In this document: one piece after another, positions 7,124 through 16,444 of the stretch
Numbering within the stretch: the stretch's first letter is position 1
Layout of the letters: the number at the start of each line of letters is the position of its first letter
Origin: Limosilactobacillus reuteri
GTDB lineage: Bacteria; Bacillota; Bacilli; Lactobacillales; Lactobacillaceae
Assembly (NCBI RefSeq): GCF_003072625.1
Contig: NZ_CP027805.1
Span: 1,238,001 to 1,302,000, forward strand
Direction of reading: 5' to 3'
DNA length: 64,000 nt
Made by a program: the position numbers and the translations under genes
Notes under the pieces: generated by a model
What the model was told of the DNA's origin: nothing
The model's database searches: none
The model's input: the letters and a program-made list of their open reading frames with translations, nothing else

Positions 7124-8305
7124 TTAGGCATTATTTTTTGCTTGCTTACAAAACTCTGCGAAACGGTCCATCCCCTCTTTAATCTGCTCAAGACTTGTAG
7201 CATAACTAAAGCGAAGGTATCCTTCTCCACCCTTACCAAAGTTTGATCCAGCTGTTACAGCAACCTTGGCTTCATTGGCAAGTTGATAAATTAACTTATT
7301 ATCATCCTGATTAAGGAATGGTGGAATCTTGGCAAAAATATAAAACGCGCCCATTGGTTGACTGCATTCAAAGCCCATCTCTGTAAGCCGCTTATACATA
7401 TAGTCACGCCGTTTGATATATTGAGCATCCATTTCCTTTGTTGCTTCATCCCCACCCTTTAGAGCGGCCTCTGCAGCATCCTGAACAAATGTCGCGATAT
7501 CCGTTACGGCAAATGCATGAACCTTAAACAGCAGATCGGTCACTTTAGCTGGTGCACAAAGGTAGCCAATTCGCCAACCAGTCATTGCATAGGACTTAGA
7601 AAATCCATTTGCTAAGATTGTCTGGTCTGGAATAACCTTCGCCATACTTGAGTATTCACCGTCATAGTTTAGTTCACTATAAATTTCATCACAGATTGCA
7701 AAGATTGGCTTACCTTTAATTAAGGATTCTAATTCATTTATTTCCGCTTGAGTATAAGCAATTCCAGTCGGGTTAGAAGGATTGACGAAAACAACTCCCT
7801 TTACTCGATCACCATATTTATCTAGATACCGTTTAAGAAGTGTAGGCGTTAGTTTAAAACCAGTCTTAGATGTATCTACTTCTACTGGCGTCCCTCCAGC
7901 AATCATTACATCAGGCGTGTAGATTGAAAAAGTAGGCGTTGGAACTAAAATTATATCTCCGGGATTAGTAATTGCAGTAATTGCAGCAGAAATCCCCTCC
8001 GTTACTCCGTTTGTAACAAGAATCTCTGTTGCAGGATCATATTGAAGGCCATATTTATTAGCCAACGTGTCAGCAATCGCTTGACGCAATCCCACTGTTC
8101 CACGTTGGGGAGCATAGTGAGTGCGATTGTTTTCAATGCTCTCAATTCCGGCCTTTTTGATATATTCTGGTGTATCAAAATCGGGTTCACCAATTGTAAA
8201 CTTAATAATTCCTGGAATTTTTGAAACGTATTGGGAAAAATCAAATACTTTTAACGTTGGAACATCATTTAAGATCTTCCGCATGTGTTCACTCATTTCA
8301 ACCAT
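7124..8305 (-). CDS. class I/II pyridoxal-phosphate aminotransferase (aromatic/branched amino acid type)
   Basis: 393 residues, usual length for fold-type I aminotransferases. Visible motifs are FTIGEPDFDTP near residue 36, NGVTEGISAAI for phosphate binding, VNPSNPTG, DEIYSELNY and the lysine motif SKSYAMTGWRIGY that carries PLP, ending with RFSYATS where the arginine binds the substrate carboxylate. Close relatives in lactobacilli are called AraT or PatA and use aromatic amino acids or N-acetyl-diaminopimelate; the sequence does not let me choose. Monocistronic, with a terminator on each side. Confidence 0.9.
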   Translation of the reverse strand: MVEMSEHMRKILNDVPTLKVFDFSQYVSKIPGIIKFTIGEPDFDTPEYIKKAGIESIENNRTHYAPQRGTVGLRQAIADTLANKYGLQYDPATEILVTNGVTEGISAAITAITNPGDIILVPTPTFSIYTPDVMIAGGTPVEVDTSKTGFKLTPTLLKRYLDKYGDRVKGVVFVNPSNPTGIAYTQAEINELESLIKGKPIFAICDEIYSELNYDGEYSSMAKVIPDQTILANGFSKSYAMTGWRIGYLCAPAKVTDLLFKVHAFAVTDIATFVQDAAEAALKGGDEATKEMDAQYIKRRDYMYKRLTEMGFECSQPMGAFYIFAKIPPFLNQDDNKLIYQLANEAKVAVTAGSNFGKGGEGYLRFSYATSLEQIKEGMDRFAEFCKQAKNNA

Positions 8306-8359
8306 TTTACTTAAGATCCCCTTTTTTTACTAATTGCATATCTTAATTATATGACAGTT

Positions 8360-8404
8360 TAAAAGAAAAAGCATAGAACAACATAGATTAGCTGTTGTCC
8401 TATG
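8360..8404 (-). terminator. intrinsic terminator of gltX
   Basis: On the - strand CATAGGACAACA (from 8404) pairs with TGTTGTTCTATG (to 8372) with one mismatch, followed by CTTTTTCTTTT. Confidence 0.8.
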
Positions 8405-8419
8405 ATCAATTTTATAAAG

Positions 8420-9925
8420 TTAGTTTTCAAATGCTTTGATCATCCGGTCAAGCAATTCAATATCTGTATCACAAGAATAGATATCCATGATCTCATAGAT
8501 TTGTGGTGCAGAAGTTGAACCAGTAAAGGCAAGGTTTAATGGGAAGTATAAACCGCGACCCTTAATGCCAGTGTCCTTACCTACTTCCTTAATAGCCTGA
8601 CTGTAATCAAGGTCATCGCCACCGTTTTCAAGTTTTGCCTTTAAGCCCTTGAGAACAGCTAAAACATCTTCATTAGCGAAGTCTTCGTTGTCCTTAAGTA
8701 AGTCATAGTTGAATGATTGGTCAAGAACTGTATAGTATGACCATGCATATTGAATAACTTCAAGAAGCTTATTAACATCCCGCTGGTGAACCTTAATTGT
8801 CTTCTTAAGCAATTCAGTCAATTGTTCTTCTGGAATACTTTGAAGGCGCTTAGCTTCTTCAGTTTCGCCTTCTTTAATTAATTCCATTGTCCGATCAGTT
8901 AATTCATCAATCGACATACTCTTAATGTATTGAGCATTCATCCAATCAAGTTTCTTTTGATCGAAGTAAGCCGGTGCCTTTGACATCCGCTTTGGATCGT
9001 AAGCCTTAATTAACTCTTCTTTAGAGTAAATTTCACGTTCGCCGACTGGAGACCAACCTAAGAATGCAATAAAGTTAAAGATTGCTTCGTGGAGGTAACC
9101 GTGCTTCTTGTATTCACTAATGAATTGAAGGGTATCCTTATCACGCTTACTTAACTTCTTGCGAGTCTTTGGATTAAAGATCAATGGAATGTGACAGAAA
9201 GTTGGGTGTTCCCAGCCTAATGCTTCATAGATAGCAATTTGCTTTGGTGTGTTTGAAATGTGATCAGCACCACGCAAAATATGGGTAATGTCCATAGTGT
9301 GGTCATCAACTACGACGGCAAAATTGTATGTTGGCATTCCATCACTCTTTTCAATAATGAAGTCACCACCAAGGTTGTCAGAGTTAAATGAAACATGACC
9401 ACGTGCAATATCGTCCCATTCGTAATCATGGTCTTTAGGGAAGTGGAAACGAATAGTTGGCTTCAAGCCCTTTGCTTCAGCCGCCTTTTGTTCTTCTTCA
9501 CTCTTACCATACCAACGACCATCATAATGAGGTGGTTCATTGTTAGCCTTTTGCCGTTCACGCATCTCGGCTAACTCTTCCTCTGTTGAGTAATCCTTGT
9601 ATGCAATTCCCTTGTCTAACAATTCTTGAATGTATTTGTGGTAAATACCTTCTTTATTCCGTTCACTTTGACGGTAAGGGGCATACTTTGGATTTAGCTT
9701 ATTTGGACCTTCATTCCAGTCAATTCCTAACCAGTGAAGATTTTCACGTTGGCTAGCTTCACCATCTTCAACGTTCCGTTTGGTGTCGGTATCTTCAATC
9801 CGTAGTACCATCGTTCCATCGAAGTGACGTGCAAATAAATAATTAAATAATGCTGATTGAGCATTTCCGATATGTAAGAAACCTGTTGGGCTAGGTGCAT
9901 ACCGAACTCTGACCTTTTGATCCAT
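8420..9925 (-). CDS. gltX: glutamyl-tRNA synthetase
   Basis: 501 residues, typical for bacterial GluRS. The class I HIGH motif appears as [13 protein letters not shown] near residues 11-23 and the KMSKS-type motif as [13 protein letters not shown] near the middle. It charges tRNA-Glu and, in bacteria lacking GlnRS, mischarges tRNA-Gln for later amidation. It is transcribed alone, next to glnA on the same strand but separated by a strong terminator. Confidence 0.97.
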   Translation of the reverse strand: MDQKVRVRYAPSPTGFLHIGNAQSALFNYLFARHFDGTMVLRIEDTDTKRNVEDGEASQRENLHWLGIDWNEGPNKLNPKYAPYRQSERNKEGIYHKYIQELLDKGIAYKDYSTEEELAEMRERQKANNEPPHYDGRWYGKSEEEQKAAEAKGLKPTIRFHFPKDHDYEWDDIARGHVSFNSDNLGGDFIIEKSDGMPTYNFAVVVDDHTMDITHILRGADHISNTPKQIAIYEALGWEHPTFCHIPLIFNPKTRKKLSKRDKDTLQFISEYKKHGYLHEAIFNFIAFLGWSPVGEREIYSKEELIKAYDPKRMSKAPAYFDQKKLDWMNAQYIKSMSIDELTDRTMELIKEGETEEAKRLQSIPEEQLTELLKKTIKVHQRDVNKLLEVIQYAWSYYTVLDQSFNYDLLKDNEDFANEDVLAVLKGLKAKLENGGDDLDYSQAIKEVGKDTGIKGRGLYFPLNLAFTGSTSAPQIYEIMDIYSCDTDIELLDRMIKAFEN

Positions 9926-10021
9926 TATCTAAGACTCTCCTTTAGTAACTAATCGAAATATAATTCCGATTTAAAATTGGTTGCTAGATCAACTAGCAGT
10001 CCTAAAAAACGTACTACACAT

Positions 10022-10050
10022 ATTATAATAACACGCTTTTATTGCAACAA
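10022..10050 (-). promoter_or_regulatory. gltX promoter
   Basis: -35 TTGTTG (10050-10045), a 17-base spacer, -10 TATAAT (10027-10022). The transcribed leader contains a small hairpin (TGCTAG..CTAGCA near 9982-9998). No T-box motif is present. Confidence 0.6.
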
Positions 10051-10101
10051 ATATAATTGTATATGAAACAGCATATTTGTCAATTAACTAGTCGATTTCG
10101 C

Positions 10102-10144
10102 ATGAAAAACACTTAGCAAGTAACCCTGCATAAGTGTTTTTCAT
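10102..10144 (-). terminator. intrinsic terminator of glnA
   Basis: ATGAAAAACACTTA (10102-10115) pairs exactly with TAAGTGTTTTTCAT (10131-10144). It lies 24 bases past the glnA stop codon. Confidence 0.8.
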
Positions 10145-10167
10145 TGATTATTAACTTATTGTATTAA

Positions 10168-11511
10168 TTAGTATTGTTCCATATAGTGTTGACGTTCCCA
10201 GTCAGAAACATGTTGACGATATGAAGCATATTCACGGGTTTTGGCTTCCATAAAGCTGCTGTAGAGGTGTTCAGCCATTGAACTCTTGATAACTTCATCG
10301 GCAGCCAAAGACTTTAATGCGTTATGTAAAGTATCTGGTAAATCACGAATATCTTTTTCAGCTCGTTCGGCTTTCGTCATCGTATAGATGTTTTCATCAA
10401 CATTATGAATTGGTGGTAAGTTATTCCGTAAACCGTCTAAACCAGCTTCAAGAACAGCAGCGATTGCAAGGTATGGATTAGCAGATGGATCTGCTGACCG
10501 TAATTCAAGCCGGGTTCCCATTCCACGATCACTTGGAATTCGAACAAGTGGTGACCGGTTAGAAGTTGACCAAGCAACATAAACTGGTGCTTCATAGCCA
10601 GGAACTAAACGCTTATAGGAGTTAACGATTGGATTGCAAATTGCAGTATAGCTTCGTGCATGCTTCATCAAACCGCCCAAGAAATGGTAAGCCGTTGCGG
10701 AAAGCTTGTCTTTATCATTTTCATCAAAGAAAGCATTGCTACCATCTTGACTAAACAATGACATGTTGAGGTGCATTCCTGAACCGTTAATCCCAGAAAG
10801 TGGCTTAGGCATAAAGGTGGCATGGAAACCATACTTCTTAGCAATTGTTTTAACAACGAACTTAAATGTTTGAATATTATCAGCCGCTTCTAAAGCATCT
10901 GAGTACTTAAAGTCAACTTCATGCTGACCAGGAGCAACTTCATGGTGAGCTGCTTCAACATCGAAGCCCATCTTTTCAAGCGCTAAGACGATATCACGAC
11001 GGCAATCTTCACCAGGATCTGCTGGTTCCATGTCAAAGTAATTTTCCTTATCATTAAGATTGGTAGTTGGGTTACCCTTTTCATCAGTCTTGAAGAGGAA
11101 GAATTCTGGTTCAGGCCCAATGTTAAAGTCTTTGAAGCCCATCTTCCGCATATCTTCAAGTACCCGCTTTAAGTTATTACGTGGGTCACTTTCAAATGGA
11201 GTACCATCAGTCTTGTAAACACTGCAGATTACCCGCGCAACCTTACCGTGTTCAGCACCCCAAGGGAATGCAAGCCAAGTGGACATATCTGGATAAAGAT
11301 ACATGTCACTTTCTTCAATCCGAACAAATCCATCAATTGAAGAACCATCAAACATAATTTTGTTATCCATCAATTTATCTAACTGACTAACTGGTAGGTC
11401 AACGCTCTTAATCGTTCCTAATAAGTCAGTAAACATAACCCTTAAGAAATGGATATCTTCATCCTTTACCATTTGGCGAACTTCATCTTTTGTAAATACG
11501 TGTTTACCCAT
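10168..11511 (-). CDS. glnA: glutamine synthetase, type I
   Basis: 447 residues, the length of the Gram-positive GSI-alpha class. The N-terminal beta-grasp region (residues 1-100) is followed by the catalytic domain with [37 protein letters not shown], and [26 protein letters not shown]. It makes glutamine from glutamate, ATP and ammonia. GSI-alpha enzymes are controlled by feedback and by GlnR. In many relatives glnR is the gene just upstream; here miaA is upstream and glnR is absent, yet a GlnR-type operator is present. Confidence 0.97.
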   Translation of the reverse strand: MGKHVFTKDEVRQMVKDEDIHFLRVMFTDLLGTIKSVDLPVSQLDKLMDNKIMFDGSSIDGFVRIEESDMYLYPDMSTWLAFPWGAEHGKVARVICSVYKTDGTPFESDPRNNLKRVLEDMRKMGFKDFNIGPEPEFFLFKTDEKGNPTTNLNDKENYFDMEPADPGEDCRRDIVLALEKMGFDVEAAHHEVAPGQHEVDFKYSDALEAADNIQTFKFVVKTIAKKYGFHATFMPKPLSGINGSGMHLNMSLFSQDGSNAFFDENDKDKLSATAYHFLGGLMKHARSYTAICNPIVNSYKRLVPGYEAPVYVAWSTSNRSPLVRIPSDRGMGTRLELRSADPSANPYLAIAAVLEAGLDGLRNNLPPIHNVDENIYTMTKAERAEKDIRDLPDTLHNALKSLAADEVIKSSMAEHLYSSFMEAKTREYASYRQHVSDWERQHYMEQY

Positions 11512-11594
11512 AAAATTTCATTCCCTTTCATACAATCTCCACAGAAATAGATGACCATACCAATCCATCTAAAATCTGCTTCTCTCCTTAACAC

Positions 11595-11631
11595 TGTGAC
11601 TTAGAATAACAATAGACAGGCCATAAGTCAA
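11595..11631 (-). promoter_or_regulatory. glnA promoter with GlnR/TnrA-type operator
   Basis: -35 TTGACT (11631-11626), a 17-base spacer and -10 TATTCT (11608-11603). The 17-base TGTTATTCTAAGTCACA (11611-11595) exactly fits the GlnR/TnrA consensus TGTNAN7TNACA and covers the -10 box, the expected place for repression in nitrogen excess. Confidence 0.75.
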
Positions 11632-11680
11632 TTCTATTTAAGAGCTTTATTTTAATAAAAAGAATCTGCCTCACCGTACT

Positions 11681-12604
11681 TTATTTTTTTAACCAATCAT
11701 TTATAAATTGCTTAATTTGATTAATATCATTGGGATGACGCAAAATATCAAACCAGTGAGTATCAGCCTTATTTCTAAACCACGTTAACTGACGCTTAGC
11801 ATAATGGCGAGAATCCCGCTTAATTTTCTCAACTGCTTCGTCAAGACTAATCTCGCCACGAAAATAAGGAAATAGTTCATGGTAACCAATCCCCTTACCT
11901 GCTGGCAGATCTTCCCCTCCTTGATCAAATAACCATTTTGCTTCTTCTAACAGGCCGTTTTGAATCATCAAATCAACTCGCTTATTGATCCGGTCATATA
12001 GAACAGGGCGTTCAGTAGTCAGGCCAATTAAGAGGAAATCATTTGTTGCTTTGAATTGAGGCTGGTTGGAAAATAATTGACCCGTTTTTTTGATTACCTC
12101 TAAAGCCCGGATAACCCGACGAGTATTAGACTTGGGGATCCGAGCGCTGGCCACTGGATCCAACTTGTTTAATTGTTCCCAGACATACTCGGCTCCCTTT
12201 TCTTCAGCAACCTTTTTCCAATGGTTACGAATTTCAAGCGTTTGTTGATCAAACTGGTCACTTCCCAATGCTAGGTTATCCGTTAAGGTTTGAAGATAAA
12301 ATCCAGTTCCGCCCGCAATGATCGGCAAATGATTACGTTGAGCTATTTCGTCTATTTTTTGGTCAGCAAGTTTCTTAAAACGAGCAGCAGAAAAACGCTC
12401 TTCAATATTGCAGATATCAATGAGGTGGTGCGGCACATCCCCCATTTCTTCAGGAGTAACTTTTGCCGTCCCAATATCAAGGTGGCGATAAACTTGCATT
12501 GAATCACCAGAAATTACTTCCCCATCAAATTCATGTGCCAATTTTATTGATAGGGCAGTTTTTCCTACAGCGGTTGGGCCGACAATTGCGATTACATTAT
12601 TCAT
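11681..12604 (-). CDS. miaA: tRNA dimethylallyltransferase
   Basis: 307 residues. The P-loop GPTAVGKTALS is at residues 9-19, followed by ISGDSMQVYRHLDIGTAKV, GGTGFYLQTL and the C-terminal RDSRHYAKRQLTWFRN typical of MiaA. It adds a dimethylallyl group to A37 of tRNAs that read codons starting with U. It ends about 50 bases before the glnA promoter and was probably paired with glnR-glnA in relatives. RBS GGAG lies 7 bases before the ATG. Confidence 0.96.
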   Translation of the reverse strand: MNNVIAIVGPTAVGKTALSIKLAHEFDGEVISGDSMQVYRHLDIGTAKVTPEEMGDVPHHLIDICNIEERFSAARFKKLADQKIDEIAQRNHLPIIAGGTGFYLQTLTDNLALGSDQFDQQTLEIRNHWKKVAEEKGAEYVWEQLNKLDPVASARIPKSNTRRVIRALEVIKKTGQLFSNQPQFKATNDFLLIGLTTERPVLYDRINKRVDLMIQNGLLEEAKWLFDQGGEDLPAGKGIGYHELFPYFRGEISLDEAVEKIKRDSRHYAKRQLTWFRNKADTHWFDILRHPNDINQIKQFINDWLKK

Positions 12605-12718
12605 CTTAACTCTCCAATTTTTATAAATTTTATGCTAAAACTTGTCCTTCTCACTGGTAAAACGCCATTAATTCTTGCATAATGGAGGTAACCTGTAAAT
12701 TCGAGGAGGTTTTACGTT

Positions 12719-12892
12719 ATGAAACAATTAGCAAAGGGTATTTTAGTTGGTAGTTTAGCAACAGTTGCTGCCATTGCTAGCGGGGTTCTTACTTTCCATA
12801 AAACTGTTATTAAACCAGCGGAAGAAGAAGAAAAGTTTGATCAAAACCGTCGCGCTGCTATCCGTAAGGGCCGCTCAGCACACCAACTTTAA
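12719..12892 (+). CDS. DUF3042 family small membrane protein
   Basis: 57 residues with an excellent RBS (GAGGAGGT at 12703-12710). The hydrophobic helix at residues 6-26 (KGILVGSLATVAAIASGVL) is followed by TFHKTVIKPAEEEEKF and the basic end RRAAIRKGRSAHQL, the signature layout of the lactobacillal DUF3042 family. Function unknown. It lies alone between the divergent miaA and the converging rhodanese-like gene and is followed by a set of hairpins. Confidence 0.85.
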   Translation: MKQLAKGILVGSLATVAAIASGVLTFHKTVIKPAEEEEKFDQNRRAAIRKGRSAHQL

Positions 12893-12918
12893 TTTCATTT
12901 AAGATTCAAAAATAAGGA

Positions 12919-13028
12919 GTGGAAACTAGCTTTGTGGCGATGCAAAGCTAATTCCACGTTTTCTTACTATTGTTCGCGAAAATAGTTGAGGCTGAAAGAA
13001 AACATAGTTTTCTCCCAGCCTCTTTTTT
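12919..13028. repeat. structured repeat family member, reverse orientation; also terminator
   Basis: Hairpin GTGGAA plus AGCTTTG (12919-12934) pairs with CAAAGCT plus TTCCAC (12943-12957). Then ACTATT..AATAGT forms a small hairpin, and GAGGCTG..CAGCCTC with inner AAAAC/GTTTT (about 12988-13022) ends in a T run, acting as terminator of the DUF3042 gene. In reverse complement the order GAGGCTGGGAGAAAAC, AACTATTTT, GAACAATAG, ACGTGGAA matches the repeat at 59657-59729 closely, but the final hairpin is short and differs in sequence. The remaining stretch to 13125 shows no gene. Confidence 0.65.
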
Positions 13029-13125
13029 ATTGGTTAAATTTTACAAGAGGCTAGATTCCAAACATTAACAAATGATTGTTTAGAATCCTCAACCATCCCG
13101 ATAAAAAGCATATAAGATACTTTTC

Positions 13126-13545
13126 TTAATACTTGGACTTTTTAGTCTTACCGTTCCATGCACGATAGCCATCCTTTAAGATATAAAGATGGTCGTATCC
13201 ATGCTTACCTAAAAACGCAGCAGCCTGGGTACTTAATGTCATGCCTTCATCATATAAGTAAACCGGCAAGTCCTTCCGCAATTCGCCATATTGCTGACGA
13301 AGATATGGATAAGGCAAGTTACGTGCACCAAGGATATGGCCTTGTTTAAAGTCATTTTCTTGTCGTAAGTCAATAACCTGTGCTTTTCGCATTCCTTGCT
13401 TAAAGTCATCTTGACTAAGGACAGTTGCATATCTCTTTCGACGGTAAGTCTGAAATGCCCAGCTAAAAATCCATACTAACAAGATGATTATAATGACTGC
13501 ATTAAGAATCATCAAGCCAGAGCTAACTCCAAGTACCACGATCAT
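13126..13545 (-). CDS. membrane-anchored rhodanese-like protein lacking the active cysteine
   Basis: 139 residues. Residues 8-32 form one transmembrane helix (LMILNAVIIIILLVWIFSWAF). Residues 45-130 form a rhodanese domain with VIDLRQENDFKQGHILGARNLPY and the usual C-terminal GYRAWNG. At the active-site loop, where active enzymes have Cys after the YLY strand, this protein reads DEGMTLS, so sulfur transfer is unlikely. YibN-like proteins of this layout are common beside glucokinase in lactobacilli. It follows glk by 13 bases. Confidence 0.88.
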   Translation of the reverse strand: MIVVLGVSSGLMILNAVIIIILLVWIFSWAFQTYRRKRYATVLSQDDFKQGMRKAQVIDLRQENDFKQGHILGARNLPYPYLRQQYGELRKDLPVYLYDEGMTLSTQAAAFLGKHGYDHLYILKDGYRAWNGKTKKSKY

Positions 13546-13558
13546 TTCCCCTTACAAA

Positions 13559-14530
13559 TTAATCTTCGTTTACAAACTGACGAGCTAATGAAGCAGCGCC
13601 GATAACACCAGCATCATTACCTAATTCAGCTAACTTCAATTGTGTTGAGGTCCGAACTGTTGGAAAGGCAAATTTTTCAAAGTTTTGCTTTACCCGCTTC
13701 AAGAGGAATTCACCAGCTGCGGAAACTCCACCACCGATAACAAGGTATTCAGGGTTTAATGCGTTGCTTAAGTTGGCAGTTGCTAAACCAAGGTAGAAGC
13801 ATACTTCATCAACAACAGTGTTAGCAAGGTAGTCATTTTCCTTAGCAAGGTCAAAGACAATCTTAGCTGTAATTTCGTCACCGTTATCGATCATTGCCTT
13901 CAAACGACTGTTGCCTTCATATTCTTCCACTTTATCTTGAGCGATATGAACAATTCCAGTAGCAGATGCATATTGTTCAAGACATCCATGGTTTCCACAA
14001 GTACAAAGGTATCCATCTGGCTTAACAATCATGTGACCAACTTCACCACCGGCACCAACGACACCGTGGATAAGCTTACCATTGGAGATAAGTCCACCAC
14101 CAACACCGGTACCTAAAGTAATAAATGCAACATCGTCACCTTCATTACCAGCACCCTTCCAACGTTCACCAAGTGCGGCAACGTTAGCATCGTTATCCAG
14201 AGCAAATTGCATCCCAGTGCCTTGTTCAATGTCTTCTTTAACATTTTGCGTTGTCTTCCAGTTTAAGTTGTAGGCACCAATAACAGTTCCCTTTTCACGG
14301 TCAATTGTTCCGGGAGTTCCCATTCCGATTCCAATAAATTGGTCTCGAGGCATTTTGTATAAATCAAGGTGGTGATTAATTGAGTTAATGATGTCTGGCA
14401 CAATGTGTGAACCATCATCCAAAATGTTAGTCCGTAAAGACCACTTTTGTTGAATCTCACCGTTCCCCGTTAAAATTGCAAACTTGATAGTAGTACCACC
14501 AAGGTCAACACCAATTAATTTCTTAGCCAT
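13559..14530 (-). CDS. glkA: glucokinase, ROK family
   Basis: 323 residues. The ATP-binding GVDLGGTTIKFAIL lies at residues 7-20, the sugar-binding and catalytic LDNDANVAALGE near 153, TLGTGVGGGLI, and the ROK zinc motif CTCGNHGCLEQYAS. It phosphorylates glucose to glucose-6-phosphate in the cytoplasm. In one operon with yqgQ, rhomboid and 5-formyl-THF cyclo-ligase, the classical Bacillus yqgQ-glcK arrangement. The gene has its own RBS (AGGAAAGG). Confidence 0.96.
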   Translation of the reverse strand: MAKKLIGVDLGGTTIKFAILTGNGEIQQKWSLRTNILDDGSHIVPDIINSINHHLDLYKMPRDQFIGIGMGTPGTIDREKGTVIGAYNLNWKTTQNVKEDIEQGTGMQFALDNDANVAALGERWKGAGNEGDDVAFITLGTGVGGGLISNGKLIHGVVGAGGEVGHMIVKPDGYLCTCGNHGCLEQYASATGIVHIAQDKVEEYEGNSRLKAMIDNGDEITAKIVFDLAKENDYLANTVVDEVCFYLGLATANLSNALNPEYLVIGGGVSAAGEFLLKRVKQNFEKFAFPTVRTSTQLKLAELGNDAGVIGAASLARQFVNED

Positions 14531-14554
14531 AATGATTCCTTTCCTGGGTAAGGT

Positions 14555-14794
14555 TTAATACAGTTTACCCCTTTTAATTCTCGTTTGTTCTTCACGATGT
14601 TCTTTACGCAAAACAATCTTTGCTTTTGTATAAGTTGAATTATCTACAACTCCTGATTGATAGAGGTTATCAAGCTCAATGGCCATTAACTCAATATCAT
14701 ACAGGCGCTTACCAACATATACAAACACATTGAATTCTTTCAACAGTTGCTGAACATCGTATAATGTGCGGTAGTTTCTTGAGGCGATCGCCAT
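14555..14794 (-). CDS. yqgQ: YqgQ family protein (DUF910)
   Basis: 79 residues. The family pattern LYDVQQLLKEFNVFVYVGKR and DIELMAIELDNLYQSGVV is clear, and the C-terminus is basic (EEQTRIKRGKLY). It is a small helical bundle of unknown function found almost always before glucokinase in Firmicutes. It lies 6 bases after the rhomboid gene, inside the same operon. Confidence 0.92.
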   Translation of the reverse strand: MAIASRNYRTLYDVQQLLKEFNVFVYVGKRLYDIELMAIELDNLYQSGVVDNSTYTKAKIVLRKEHREEQTRIKRGKLY

Positions 14795-14800
14795 AAATTA

Positions 14801-15460
14801 TCACTTCAATTCTAGAGTCAAAATTACCAAACTTACCGTTAATACAGCTCCACTTAAAAACCGTTTCAGGCGGTCAACAGTTCCTAGCATGGGAGCACCA
14901 ACAATAAATGCAATGAAAAAGCCACCAAATAGACCGCCAATATGTCCTATCAAGTCAACTCCTGACAGGAAAAAGCCCATCACAATATTAATAATAACAA
15001 ATAACAAAAAAGTACGACTTAAGACGCAAACAATAACGTTATGGCGAAAACAAACGCCTAACATTAAAAATGCGCCAAATAATCCAAAAATAGCAGTACT
15101 AGCACCAGCTGAAATTGTCGATGGCATGAAGGCCGCGCTGGTAAAGTTACCAAAAAGCGCACTGACAAAGTATATGACTACCATTCGCCAATGACCGAAA
15201 AATTTTTCAATATAACGGCCGATATATAAAAGCGTAACGCTATTGACTACTAAGTGTGATAAACCAACATGAAGGAACACAGGTGATACTAAGCGCCACC
15301 ATTCACCTTCCCTGATTAAGGGCGTACTACGAGCCCCCATGTTAAGGAGGGTTACTGTATTAGTTGAGCCACCTGCATAAACTAACCAGCAATAAACTAA
15401 TACCTGAAAGATTATTAAGGTAAGCGTCACGGGCGCTAATCTTAGTCCCTGCGTCCGCAT
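14801..15460 (-). CDS. rhomboid-family intramembrane serine protease
   Basis: 219 residues with six or seven membrane segments. The serine motif GASTAIFGLFG sits near residue 119 and the catalytic histidine is in the later helix at DLIGHIGGLFGGF. The loop WWRLVSPVFLHVGLSHLVVNS, with the conserved HxxxN-like pattern, is also typical. It cleaves membrane helices; substrates are unknown. In B. subtilis the homologue YqgP (GluP) is encoded at the same place next to yqgQ. Confidence 0.93.
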   Translation of the reverse strand: MRTQGLRLAPVTLTLIIFQVLVYCWLVYAGGSTNTVTLLNMGARSTPLIREGEWWRLVSPVFLHVGLSHLVVNSVTLLYIGRYIEKFFGHWRMVVIYFVSALFGNFTSAAFMPSTISAGASTAIFGLFGAFLMLGVCFRHNVIVCVLSRTFLLFVIINIVMGFFLSGVDLIGHIGGLFGGFFIAFIVGAPMLGTVDRLKRFLSGAVLTVSLVILTLELK

Positions 15461-15463
15461 CTT

Positions 15464-16018
15464 CTATATCTCCGGTAAATACAACACTTTATCTATCTGC
15501 TGATCGAATTCTTCTGGTTCCCATTCGTTTTCTTCAGCCAGTTGCGTTGTCAATGCCATTGAAACTTTAGGACCCTTATAGTTTTTTAGGTAACGATCAT
15601 AATAACCGCCACCGAAGCCCAACCTGTTACCAGATGCGGTAAAGGCTACTCCAGGAACAACCATCAAATCAATCTCATCTGGAGAATAAACTTTGCCATC
15701 ATGTGGCTCTAAAATACCAAAAGCCGTCTCGTCGAAATCGGTATCCTCATTTAATTCAACAAATTCCATTTGACGATGTGGCAACGTCCGTGGAACAACA
15801 ATCTGTTGGCCCTTATGACGCGCATGAAGGATAATAGGTGCAGTATCAATTTCAAAAGATTGACTTAAAGTAACAGCAATTGTCTTAGCCCCTGTCCATT
15901 CAGGTTGATCATATAGCAAAGATGCTAATTTTCTCTCTTCGTAAAGACGGGTGTTTAAATCTAATTGTTGAAGGCGCGCAATATATGCTTGTCGTAACTC
16001 TTTCTTTGAATAAGCCAT
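15464..16018 (-). CDS. 5-formyltetrahydrofolate cyclo-ligase
   Basis: 184 residues. The phosphate-binding GNRLGFGGGYYDRYL near residues 130-145 and the DLMVVPGVAF strand just before it are the family signature. It uses ATP to convert 5-formyl-THF to 5,10-methenyl-THF and so returns stored folate to the active pool. It is the first gene of the run that continues through rhomboid, yqgQ, glucokinase and rhodanese; the rhomboid ATG follows its stop by three bases. Confidence 0.93.
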   Translation of the reverse strand: MAYSKKELRQAYIARLQQLDLNTRLYEERKLASLLYDQPEWTGAKTIAVTLSQSFEIDTAPIILHARHKGQQIVVPRTLPHRQMEFVELNEDTDFDETAFGILEPHDGKVYSPDEIDLMVVPGVAFTASGNRLGFGGGYYDRYLKNYKGPKVSMALTTQLAEENEWEPEEFDQQIDKVLYLPEI

Positions 16019-16076
16019 TATGTTATGACCGCTCCTTTATAGTGAAGTAACAAACGGTATCAGATTTTATTATCAC

Positions 16077-16107
16077 CGCTTGAGGGAATTTATGCAAGCG
16101 TTTTTTT
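16077..16107 (+). terminator. terminator-like hairpin on the + strand with no upstream gene
   Basis: CGCTTG (16077-16082) pairs with CAAGCG (16095-16100) and is followed by seven T residues on the + strand. No + strand gene lies upstream, so it could stop antisense transcription or be chance. Confidence 0.35.
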
Positions 16108-16118
16108 ATAAAAATAAA

Positions 16119-16142
16119 TAAAAAGAGCCGGTCTCCCAGCTC
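16119..16142 (-). terminator. intrinsic terminator of rpmG
   Basis: On the - strand GAGC.GG pairs with CC.GCTC (16142-16125), followed by TTTTTATTTATTT. Confidence 0.55.
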
Positions 16143-16156
16143 CCTTATATGGTTCA

Positions 16157-16306
16157 TTACTTAGTTTCCCGATGTAATGTAACCTTTTGTTCCCGTGGAC
16201 AGTACTTGTTTAATTCAAGACGATCTGGGTTATGACGACGGTTCTTGCTAGTTAAGTAAGTCCGTTCGTGGCATGAAGTACATTCAAGTGTAATGTTGAC
16301 ACGCAT
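16157..16306 (-). CDS. rpmG: 50S ribosomal protein L33
   Basis: 49 residues: [20 protein letters not shown], then [20 protein letters not shown] and KVTLHRETK. The cysteines CTSC and the single C in KYCP give an incomplete zinc ribbon: three of the four usual cysteines are present (the second pair reads CPRE), as in forms that do not depend strictly on zinc. RBS GGAGGTCAAAATA precedes the ATG. It lies between pbp2b and the cyclo-ligase gene, a frequent position in lactobacilli. Confidence 0.95.
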   Translation of the reverse strand: MRVNITLECTSCHERTYLTSKNRRHNPDRLELNKYCPREQKVTLHRETK

Positions 16307-16444
16307 TATTTTGACCTCCAAACTATTTCTTTTATTTAACGTGGTTATTTATCGTAACCCTAACTCGTACAACTATATCATTTATTTTTCTATTTGGCTA
16401 GTAATTTATCAAAGTTTGTTAAGGAAATTTCCTTGACAGTTTAA

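Noticed and set aside
6889-7239. 116-codon - strand frame
   Set aside because: Overlaps the supported 41-residue gene, a terminator and the end of the aminotransferase gene; no RBS.
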